A DNA stretch of 26,702 bases from a virus, in IMG/VR virus record IMGVR_UViG_3300032093_000709, positions 1 through 26,702 of that record. One strand, 5' to 3'. A program made the position numbers and the translations under genes. Below the pieces are notes generated by a model. The model ran no database searches. It was not told the origin of the DNA and saw only the letters and a list, made by a program, of their open reading frames with translations. How positions within the stretch are numbered: position 1 is the first letter of the stretch; the number at the start of each line of letters is the position of its first letter. Below, one piece after another: positions 21,476-26,702 of this stretch.

Positions 21476-22228
21476 TTAGCAAGCCTTTCCGCCGCGTTTT
21501 TTACCGGTTAGTTTACGGTACTTTGCCTCGTAGCTAGATGGGTCTTTTTCAGCAATTCTTTTTTCTTGTTCGGCGGCTTCTTTGTTTTGCTCTGGTGTAC
21601 CCATCACGTTTTCGTATAGTTTTTTACCGACGGCTTTAATATTGTCTACAATACCGCCGTCAGCATACTTTTTTACTTCACCGCCTTTTTTAGCGTAGCC
21701 CATCTTGTTACGGACGTTGGTTGGGAGTTTGGCCAGGCCAGGGTTCTCTTCTGCGTCGACAGATTTTAACGAGCCGCCCTCAGCACACTTTTTTGCGTAG
21801 CCACCCTTCTTCATCATTGGGGGCATCGCACCCATGTCTGGCGCTGGCTCGGCAATGTTTGACATCGCTGGCTTAATAGCCGCCTTAGATGGAGCTGCGG
21901 CTTTTTTGGGTTTGGATAGTTTAATTTTCTGGATGTCTTTAATGTCGCCAGAGTCTTTCTTCATACCAATCGAACCGCCCGCCTTGTAGCGACCAACGCA
22001 ACCGCCGTCTTTCTTCTTCATGCGGCCACCCTTTTTGAGTTTGGCCAGGTCAGTCTTATCACCCTCGTGTGACTGCTTGTCGTGCATGGCAAACGCCTTT
22101 TTCACGACTTTTTTGTCTTGTGCAATGTCTTCGCTCATCTCTGACTTTTCAGAGTGGCGTGATTTATACTTTACAGCGCCACCTTCTTTGAAGCACTGCA
22201 TCTTTGGTGAAGATTTAAAGCCGTCCAT
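21476..22228 (-). CDS. Lys/Gly-rich protein with an array of GG motifs (250 aa)
   Basis: The ATG at 22228 has AAGGA in front and lies 31 bases after promoter copy 4. The sequence is strongly basic and low in complexity, with repeated short motifs: [66 protein letters not shown]. Cysteines occur at four or more places, often next to a GG. Between them is a charged helical part ([20 protein letters not shown]). No enzyme domain is visible. It heads the operon of head-tail connector genes, so a minor virion or DNA-binding head protein is likely. Its motifs match those at the domain borders of the polyvalent proteins. Confidence 0.6.
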   Translation of the reverse strand: MDGFKSSPKMQCFKEGGAVKYKSRHSEKSEMSEDIAQDKKVVKKAFAMHDKQSHEGDKTDLAKLKKGGRMKKKDGGCVGRYKAGGSIGMKKDSGDIKDIQKIKLSKPKKAAAPSKAAIKPAMSNIAEPAPDMGAMPPMMKKGGYAKKCAEGGSLKSVDAEENPGLAKLPTNVRNKMGYAKKGGEVKKYADGGIVDNIKAVGKKLYENVMGTPEQNKEAAEQEKRIAEKDPSSYEAKYRKLTGKKRGGKAC

Positions 22229-22259
22229 GTTGGTTCCTTCAGGTTAATGGTTCTATATC

Positions 22260-22271
22260 TACTAATGCAAA
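22260..22271 (-). promoter_or_regulatory. Putative phage promoter motif, copy 4 (upstream of connector operon)
   Basis: On the minus strand TTTGCATTAGTA is followed by GATATAG, a variant of the consensus TATA continuation. It starts inside the T-rich tail of the lysozyme terminator and is 31 bases from the ATG of the Lys/Gly-rich gene. Confidence 0.55.
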
Positions 22272-22291
22272 ATAAGGGGCCTTTACGCCCC
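22269..22291 (-). terminator. Intrinsic terminator overlapping the lysozyme stop codon
   Basis: On the minus strand GGGGC (22291-22287) pairs with GCCCC (22280-22276) around a GTAAAG loop, followed by TTATTTT (22275-22269). The lysozyme stop codon TAA (22285-22283) sits in the loop, and the T-rich tail merges into promoter copy 4. Confidence 0.65.
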
Positions 22292-22816
22292 GGCCAAGAA
22301 CAGCGAGCGCTCTATTTGTCTACGCTTTTTAAGGACCGGCGGGGTGCTCCAGTTAAGGAACGCGTCGCCTGCCTTGTGCACGTTGCCGTCGTTAAAGTGC
22401 TTGACGACCTCCGAGCGGGCCATGTTGTCCGGTCCAATGTTATGGCACAGGCTCATCAAGGCGTCGATCTGGTGCCTCTTAGGAGTGCTGTTTAAAGCCG
22501 ATTCTAGGGCCGTAGAGCACTTTTCTAGGTCTCGGTGTAGGATACCTATCACCTCGGCCTCAGAAAGCTCCCTATGGAGCAAATGGGCGTCCTTTTGGCG
22601 TATTAGGTGCCCCACGCCAGTCGTCCACTTACCGCCGGCATCTTGGTAGGCGCGGTAGCGCTTTCCTTCAAAGTGTTCAATTAGTTCAACGGTTGAGTCA
22701 GCAACCCACTGGAATGGGGTGCTGGCCATGGCCCATTTAGCTAGGGGGTCGTGAAAACACACGCCCCAGACAAGCGCAATCGCGCAGGCGTACACCGCCA
22801 GGTGATGTCGTAACAT
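22283..22816 (-). CDS. Endolysin: GH24 lysozyme with N-terminal SAR signal anchor
   Basis: A 177-aa lysozyme of the T4/P22 type. The catalytic triad E50, D59 and T65 appears as FEGKRYRAYQDAGGKWTTG, giving exactly the E-x8-D-x5-T spacing of GH24, followed by VGHLI. Residues 6-21 (LAVYACAIALVWGVCF) form a weakly hydrophobic N-terminal segment with Ala, Gly and two Cys, as in signal-arrest-release endolysins that are exported by Sec and stay inactive until the membrane depolarises. GAGGAG precedes the ATG, and promoter copy 5 lies 22 bases upstream of it. The C-terminal LKKRRQIERSLFLAG is typical of the family. It has its own transcription unit, separate from the holin. Confidence 0.88.
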   Translation of the reverse strand: MLRHHLAVYACAIALVWGVCFHDPLAKWAMASTPFQWVADSTVELIEHFEGKRYRAYQDAGGKWTTGVGHLIRQKDAHLLHRELSEAEVIGILHRDLEKCSTALESALNSTPKRHQIDALMSLCHNIGPDNMARSEVVKHFNDGNVHKAGDAFLNWSTPPVLKKRRQIERSLFLAGA

Positions 22817-22838
22817 AGAGTCTCCTCGTTAGTTTGCT

Positions 22839-22853
22839 ATATACTAATGCAAA
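22839..22853 (-). promoter_or_regulatory. Putative phage promoter motif, copy 5 (upstream of endolysin)
   Basis: On the minus strand TTTGCATTAGTATAT is followed by AGCAAAC, closely like copy 1 (TATATTTAGCAAAG). It lies in the gap between the M15 peptidase stop and the lysozyme ATG, pointing at the lysozyme. Confidence 0.65.
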
Positions 22854-22859
22854 TTTATG

Positions 22860-23294
22860 CTAAGAAAAGGCTCTTGTGCCTGTTTTGTCAATAATAAGCG
22901 CCTGCTTACGGGGTGCGGTGTCTTTAGTGTTTGGCACGCTGATATGCGTCCAGGAGCCAAACTCTTCAATAATCTGGTCAAATGGTATTCCTCCATCGAT
23001 GCAGGCCTGTACGACCTGTTTGGGGGTCAATCCGGGGACTCTGATATCGGCGGCACAACCTATCCTATGCTGGCTAGTGTCCTTGCTACCGACAGAGTCG
23101 TTAACTGGCTTAGAGCGAAACGCTGAGTTTACAAGGATCGGCTTGTTAAGTAGCGATCTGACTTGTTCTAATAACTCTGCGGTGCGTACTAGGTTAGCCG
23201 TTTCGGTGGCGTTTGGGGTGTTGTCTAGCCCCTTGCGCTGTGCCACCTCGCTGGCGGTTAGTTCCTCTAGTGTAAAGTTAGGGCTTAGGTTCAT
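22860..23294 (-). CDS. Peptidase M15-family endopeptidase (second cell-wall hydrolase)
   Basis: A 144-aa product of the M15A (PF08291-like) type, which cleaves peptide bonds in peptidoglycan with one zinc ion. Zinc ligands are H76 and D83 in SQHRIGCAADIRV and H117 in WTHISV, the standard H-x6-D...H set. The N-terminal LSPNFTLEELTASEVAQRKG and ILVNSAFRS are also typical. There is no signal peptide, so it would depend on the holin for release. It overlaps the holin gene by 17 bases and is translated with it. A cytoplasmic endopeptidase next to a self-exporting lysozyme makes two complementary lysis enzymes. Confidence 0.88.
   Translation of the reverse strand: MNLSPNFTLEELTASEVAQRKGLDNTPNATETANLVRTAELLEQVRSLLNKPILVNSAFRSKPVNDSVGSKDTSQHRIGCAADIRVPGLTPKQVVQACIDGGIPFDQIIEEFGSWTHISVPNTKDTAPRKQALIIDKTGTRAFS
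22862..22881 (-). terminator. Weak terminator at the end of the M15 gene
   Basis: On the minus strand AGGC (22881-22878) pairs with GCCT (22871-22868) around ACAAGA, followed by TTTCTT. The stem is only four base pairs and lies inside the last codons of the peptidase gene, just before promoter copy 5. Confidence 0.3.
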
Positions 23295-23691
23295 TCTTGC
23301 CTTTCTTCATTTCCATTATCTTCTCCAGCGAACGTCCGCCGAAATAGAATGACATAATTAGCATGCCCCACTGGCCCAAGAGCTCAACATAATTGTTGTT
23401 GACCTCGATGTCTGCGGCGCTCATGGCGGCGAATATGGTGTACACAATCAATATAAAGATCAGCGTCAAGGGGCGGATGTTCTTAGACAGCCACGAGTCG
23501 CTTGCCATGTCGGCCTGCTGGCGCTTGGTTAGCTCTTGTGCCTCAATGTTGTCGGCGTTAAGCTCGGCCAGCCTGCCTTCTTGTTGCATTTTGAGAAGTT
23601 CTTGTTGTGCCTTGGCCTTAGCCTCTGGGTCTGGTATAAACTTGTCTAGGATTTTCATCCCAACGTCAACGATGGCGGTTAGTGGGAACAT
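23278..23691 (-). CDS. Holin of the three-TM (GTA-holin-like) type
   Basis: A 137-aa product. An amphipathic N-terminus (LTAIVDVGMKILDKFIPDPE) and a Gln/Glu-rich helix (AKAKAQQELLKMQQEGRLAE) precede SWLSKNIRPLTLIFILIVYT, the first clear membrane segment, and a second one near YVELLGQWGMLIMSFYFGG. The KAKAQ-ELLKMQQEG-LAELN-x-D helix followed by W-x-x-x-x-RPL is the recurring layout of 3-TM holins (PF11351-like). The tail is basic (KIMEMKKGKNEPKP). It sits between a small one-TM protein and the M15 peptidase, the expected place for a holin. Confidence 0.8.
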   Translation of the reverse strand: MFPLTAIVDVGMKILDKFIPDPEAKAKAQQELLKMQQEGRLAELNADNIEAQELTKRQQADMASDSWLSKNIRPLTLIFILIVYTIFAAMSAADIEVNNNYVELLGQWGMLIMSFYFGGRSLEKIMEMKKGKNEPKP

Positions 23692-23951
23692 TATTTTTTG
23701 CCCCTTTCTTCAAGTAACTTGACCCGTACATGAAGATCGTGCAGTTCTTTGTACAGTTCTTCACGCATCTTAGCCCTGCGCTCGGCAGATATTGGGCTGT
23801 CTGTAGGCACGCCTTCGGTAGTAATTAGAGCGGGCATCTTGCCCTCAATCTGGGTTAGGCGGGTCTGAAATGAGGATACTTGACCGAGTAGCCATGCTAT
23901 ACAGGCTACCAAGATCGGGATCACCGCCTTCATAATGTCTTGCATGTTCAT
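23691..23951 (-). CDS. Small membrane-anchored coiled-coil protein, possible i-spanin
   Basis: An 86-aa product with one N-terminal membrane segment (VIPILVACIAWLLGQVSSF, about residues 10-28) followed by a charged helix rich in heptads (KMREELYKELHDLHVRVKLL). This is the topology of an inner-membrane spanin (Rz-like), but no overlapping lipoprotein (Rz1-like) is apparent, so a holin regulator is equally possible. It shares one base with the holin start (TAATG). Confidence 0.55.
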   Translation of the reverse strand: MNMQDIMKAVIPILVACIAWLLGQVSSFQTRLTQIEGKMPALITTEGVPTDSPISAERRAKMREELYKELHDLHVRVKLLEERGKK

Positions 23952-23957
23952 TTTAGT

Positions 23958-24401
23958 TTACCCCTTATGGCCCCACGTAAGGTACCAAGCAATGACACCA
24001 GCCGCGATAAAACAGTAGAGCTGAACTCTTTTAATTTCGTGTAGGTCTTTGTTAAACAGCTTTTCATTTTCTTTTTTCTCCTTTAAGAGACGCGCCTTGA
24101 TGACCTGTATGTCATCCCACGCCTTGGGGCCGTAGTTTCGTGTTACCTCGGCCTTCATCTTTTGCTCGAGGCGCTTGACTTCCTCGATGATCTTGAACTC
24201 GTCAAACGCCTTTAGTATGGTCTGGTCGACGTGGACCTTTTGCGCCCTGATGCGCTCTTGGGCGCGTTGCTGGGCTAGGTCGGTTGCTTCTTTTTGTACG
24301 TTGGCGATGCTGGTAGATAACTCCTTGCTGACCCCGCGCGCGGAGTCAAGGGTGCTACCAAGAGATTTTGCTCCTTCTAAAAAGCCAAATTGGTCTGACA
24401 T
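23958..24401 (-). CDS. Coiled-coil protein with C-terminal membrane anchor
   Basis: A 147-aa product. The N-terminal part is Ser-rich (GSTLDSARGVSKELSTSIAN), the middle is a long charged helix (DEFKIIEEVKRLEQKMKAEV, KARLLKEKKENEKLFNKDLH), and the C-terminus is a single membrane segment (LYCFIAAGVIAWYLTW) with a short basic tail. The layout, including NYGPKAWDDIQVIKARL, resembles unnamed proteins near the lysis genes of other podovirus-like genomes. Role unknown; a tail-anchored partner of the lysis apparatus or a superinfection factor are both possible. Spaced six bases from the previous gene. Confidence 0.6.
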   Translation of the reverse strand: MSDQFGFLEGAKSLGSTLDSARGVSKELSTSIANVQKEATDLAQQRAQERIRAQKVHVDQTILKAFDEFKIIEEVKRLEQKMKAEVTRNYGPKAWDDIQVIKARLLKEKKENEKLFNKDLHEIKRVQLYCFIAAGVIAWYLTWGHKG

Positions 24402-24407
24402 TATTCA

Positions 24408-24578
24408 TTATTGTAGTTTTATGAGTAGGGCGATCATGGTCGCCACAATGAATCCCACCGACCCGACTAGGATCTGCTCGATGCGTTTTAGTCTGGCGTT
24501 GATGCCGGCGTAGCGCTCGGCGCAGACCGCCTCGTGGGCGGACAAGGCGGCCTCGTTTTTGTCAATTAGGTCGGACAT
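24408..24578 (-). CDS. Small tail-anchored membrane protein (56 aa)
   Basis: ATG at 24578 overlaps the preceding gene by 17 bases. The product starts MSDLIDKNEAALSAHEAVCA, continues with ERYAGINARLKRIEQILVGS, and ends in one membrane segment (VGFIVATMIALLIKL). The HEAVCAERY pattern followed by a short coiled coil and a C-terminal membrane helix recurs among small phage proteins close to holins (XhlA-like in layout). With the next gene it makes a pair of C-tail-anchored proteins in the lysis region. Exact function unknown. Confidence 0.65.
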   Translation of the reverse strand: MSDLIDKNEAALSAHEAVCAERYAGINARLKRIEQILVGSVGFIVATMIALLIKLQ

Positions 24579-24834
24579 TGTTTAGCCTTTGTGCTTGTTC
24601 AGCCTTAAATGTTTCGTATGCTTGGCGAACTTCGGGTGTCCATGCCGCATTGCAAATGTCTTGTACCTTCTGCTCTTGGTCGCTAATGTCCATATCAGGT
24701 TTTAATACCCAACGATGAAATGTGCGTGATACAAAGTCACCATCTCGTTCAATAACAGTAGCTTGGCGAACTTGGATAGTCCAACTACTTACAACTTCAA
24801 TGCGGTCAATTTCAATTTTTTCTGTAAGAGCCAT
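24562..24834 (-). CDS. Small phage protein downstream of tail fibres (90 aa)
   Basis: I chose ATG 24834, two bases after the fibre gene's stop; an earlier in-frame start at 24888 would overlap that gene by 52 bases and adds an unlikely N-terminus. The product MALTEKIEIDRIEVVSSWTI continues with VRQATVIERDGDFVSRTFHR and a helical C-terminus. The strand-then-helix layout is common among small proteins encoded right after tail-fibre genes, where some act as assembly helpers. No firm family call. Confidence 0.65.
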   Translation of the reverse strand: MALTEKIEIDRIEVVSSWTIQVRQATVIERDGDFVSRTFHRWVLKPDMDISDQEQKVQDICNAAWTPEVRQAYETFKAEQAQRLNNVRPN

Positions 24835-24836
24835 AA

Positions 24837-25370
24837 TTAAGCCACCCGATAAGTTATAGAAATTGAATATCTGTAATTTGTTCCCCAACTAATAGCACCA
24901 TTTGTGGAAGTCCAAATTGATGAGTTGCTAGTTCCACCATTTGCAACGCCAAAAAACCAATTTCCAGTAGCGTTTGTTTCTCTACAAGAACCTGTGTAAT
25001 CTAAATTTGAATTATAAGCAACTTCAAATGGTAAATTTGTTATGGTTGCAGAACCGCTTGCTGATCCAGGATCTGTTAATTGAAAAACATAAGCAACTAA
25101 AACCATTTTTCCAATTTTTATGTATGTTCCAGTTGAAGTATAAGAAGTAATACTTCCACCGCCTGAATTAACTGTTGGTGTCCAAGTTCCTTCTTCATAA
25201 TCATCTAATGTATTTGCATCAGTAGAAGCAGATTGAGTTGCTGGGAATGTAATACCAGCACCGCTTGTTGATGGGGTAGCACCGCCCACGCCTATAGTCG
25301 TTGCAACGATTGGAGTTGTTAATGTCGTGCTGGGAAGAATCATCCCGCCTTGTACTTGTGTCAAAGCCAT
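24837..25370 (-). CDS. Tail fibre / receptor-binding protein (177 aa)
   Basis: A small fibre protein. It starts MALTQVQGGMILPSTTL, then has the widespread phage fibre motif DANTLDDYEEGTWTPTV, followed by a strand-rich C-terminal domain (TGTYIKIGKMVLVAYVFQLT, ATITNLPFEVAYNS, NYRYSISITYRVA). DYEEGTWTPT modules sit at the tips of fibres and probably bind surface sugars. It shares one base with the gene upstream (TAATG). Sequence here is visibly AT-richer than in the lysis genes next to it. Confidence 0.8.
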   Translation of the reverse strand: MALTQVQGGMILPSTTLTTPIVATTIGVGGATPSTSGAGITFPATQSASTDANTLDDYEEGTWTPTVNSGGGSITSYTSTGTYIKIGKMVLVAYVFQLTDPGSASGSATITNLPFEVAYNSNLDYTGSCRETNATGNWFFGVANGGTSNSSIWTSTNGAISWGTNYRYSISITYRVA

Positions 25371-25588
25371 TATGGAAGCTCCTTAATAAAATCGTCTGCT
25401 TGTTCTTGTGTCATCACATTCCCATCGGCATCTTGCAGTTCTGCACCAGCTAAGACTTCTTTTTTGAATGTTTGGTAGTCGGTGTTGGCTGGGTCAAAGG
25501 GAATGTATGCGTTGTCAGCAATACGCAATATTGCATTTGCATCTACTAGACCATTTGGTGTTTTTTGTTGTGGTAATAATTTATACAT
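25370..25588 (-). CDS. Small tail-fibre-associated protein (72 aa)
   Basis: The product contains RIADNAYIPFDPANTDYQTF, matching the phage motif 'D-x-A-[FY]-IP-x-DPxNxDY-x-x-[FY]' found in short proteins next to fibre genes and at fibre C-termini, followed by a short acidic helix (TQEQADDFIKEL). It directly abuts the 365-aa fibre gene upstream and shares one base with the fibre gene downstream. Probably a fibre assembly or attachment factor. Confidence 0.7.
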   Translation of the reverse strand: MYKLLPQQKTPNGLVDANAILRIADNAYIPFDPANTDYQTFKKEVLAGAELQDADGNVMTQEQADDFIKELP

Positions 25589-26686
25589 TTATAGCTCCGC
25601 ACTTGCTCTAATTGTTACATTTCCATTTGGGTATAACCAAGTAGTATTACCTTGCACAAAAGATGCTGAATAAGATCCCCCTGATATTACAAAATTATTT
25701 ACGCTAGGATTATTAACTGCATGAGTTCCTGTTGATGCTGGATAACTACCAGAGCTTGTTAAAAATGATATTGTTCCTGATGTTTGTCCAGCGGAGGGTA
25801 AAGTAATCGTTGGATTTGAACGCATTGTTTGTAACAAAATTATTGTACATTCTTGATTAGTTGTTGTAGTGCATAAACCAACAGCCAGTATTGAGTTAGC
25901 AGTATAAGCAATGGATTGATAATAGCGTTGGCAAAGCATTAATTCAGTTCCATAAGGTCTGTAATCAAAGCTAGTAGCTGTAGAGCCTACCTCTAGCTGA
26001 ACTCCTGTGATGTAGAAGGTTGCTCCGTTTGTTCCTACTACGGATGTTGAGCCTGTTGCTTGGAAAGCAACACTTGATGTCCAAGCACCGCCAGTTGTGG
26101 TGTATGTAGAACCTGATCCTAATGAAAACGCAACAAAAACAAAAGCAGTGTTTGATACTGTCCAAGTTCCGCTAGTTGGACCAGTGATAGGTACTGTGAT
26201 ATATGTCCAAGTATTAGCAGAAGAAATTGTATAACTAAATGGGAAGTTATATGTAGCTCCGCTGTTTTGTAATGCACCACCAAAAGTGCCTGTTAAGCTA
26301 GAGCGAACCCAAAATGACAAGGAAACCGATTTAGCATTTGCTGTGCCCCATGCCAAATCTGACATGTTTAAACCTTCAACTATTTGTTGAAAGCCAAAAT
26401 AATCAGAAGCCCCAACTGAATACGCAGAAGATGAAGTGCACCCTAAATAGTTAGTAAACCCCACTGGTGGAGTTACAGAGCCTTGATTTTGTTGTAATGT
26501 AAATTTAGATGCTTGAGAACCATACATTACCCATCTATCTAATGTATAGACACTGCCAGCGGTGTTGGTTACTTGAGCACCAGCATTACGCTGGTCAATC
26601 ACCATCGCACCATTGATGATTCTATTTTTGAAACCCTGAGATACCCCTGTTGAGGCTTGTTGGGCTAAGGCTACGGCTTGTGTCAT
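25589..26686 (-). CDS. Tail fibre protein with carbohydrate-binding-type domain
   Basis: A complete 365-aa gene, with AGGAGC before the ATG. The sequence FKNRIINGAMVIDQRNAGA, YTLDRWVMYG, FQQIVEGLNMSDLAWGTANA and VSLSFWVRSSLTGTFGGALQ, then TYNFPFSYTISSANTWTYIT, VVGTNGATFYITGVQLEVGS and DYRPYGTELMLCQRYYQS, is a very widespread phage fibre domain with a jelly-roll-like fold, thought to bind polysaccharide. The C-terminal 90 residues are a separate strand-rich end (SGTISFLTSSGSYPASTGTH). It is the first late gene seen, and its promoter must lie outside the window. Confidence 0.85.
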   Translation of the reverse strand: MTQAVALAQQASTGVSQGFKNRIINGAMVIDQRNAGAQVTNTAGSVYTLDRWVMYGSQASKFTLQQNQGSVTPPVGFTNYLGCTSSSAYSVGASDYFGFQQIVEGLNMSDLAWGTANAKSVSLSFWVRSSLTGTFGGALQNSGATYNFPFSYTISSANTWTYITVPITGPTSGTWTVSNTAFVFVAFSLGSGSTYTTTGGAWTSSVAFQATGSTSVVGTNGATFYITGVQLEVGSTATSFDYRPYGTELMLCQRYYQSIAYTANSILAVGLCTTTTNQECTIILLQTMRSNPTITLPSAGQTSGTISFLTSSGSYPASTGTHAVNNPSVNNFVISGGSYSASFVQGNTTWLYPNGNVTIRASAEL

Positions 26687-26702
26687 TCTGTTGCTCCTAA
26701 CT

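Noticed and set aside
24835-24888. Longer 108-aa version of the 90-aa gene starting at 24888
   Set aside because: It would overlap the fibre gene by 52 bases, and ATG 24834 sits two bases after the fibre stop.
1-26702. Search by eye for tRNA genes, attachment sites, integrase or repressor
   Set aside because: No cloverleaf with a GGTTCGA-type arm and no recombinase or repressor-like frame was seen; a strictly lytic lifestyle cannot be concluded from a partial genome.

Overview
The window is part of the genome of a tailed phage, most likely short-tailed (podovirus-like), and most plausibly an uncultured phage of an aquatic proteobacterium. The evidence is a single-stranded-DNA-binding protein, a family A DNA polymerase and a nucleotide-reduction gene on one strand. 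On the other strand lie P22-like connector and nozzle proteins, ejection proteins, tail fibres and a lysis cassette. There is no integrase, repressor, tRNA, rRNA or CRISPR array. The host assignment is inference from gene types only.

Plus strand, 1-5959 (replication and metabolism): the end of a DUF2800-like gene, four tiny genes (about 299-932), an Enc34/DUF2815-like SSB, a stand-alone rubrerythrin, an intrinsic terminator, a monomeric B12-dependent (class II) ribonucleotide reductase, a terminator fused to a promoter motif, and a proofreading DNA polymerase. The polymerase ends exactly where the opposite-strand block ends (5959/5960), in a palindrome made of the two stop codons.

Minus strand, 26686 down to 5960 (late genes). 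In transcription order: tail-fibre module (26686-24837), a 90-aa protein, three small membrane or coiled-coil proteins, a 3-TM holin, an M15 peptidase, a promoter motif, a SAR-type GH24 lysozyme, a terminator fused to a promoter motif, and a Lys/Gly-rich protein full of GG motifs. Then come a 55-aa protein, two gp4-like adaptors, a fibre-like protein, a gp10-like nozzle and an 83-aa protein. After another promoter motif come a 52-aa protein, a GNAT/T7 gp13-like protein, three probable ejection proteins (one with a peptidoglycan-active domain) and two large multidomain 'polyvalent' proteins. These two probably act on the host at entry, through ADP-ribosyltransferase-like and other domains.

Two window-wide patterns stand out. 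First, a near-identical intergenic motif, TTTGCATTAGTATA, occurs five times, always in the direction of the gene that follows, and is probably a phage-specific promoter. Second, a short [YFK]A-x-GG-x-[IVK] motif recurs in at least four late proteins and marks nearly every apparent domain boundary of the two polyvalent proteins. Genes are packed with 1-4 nt overlaps; the only stretches without genes are promoter or terminator gaps, all under 100 bases.
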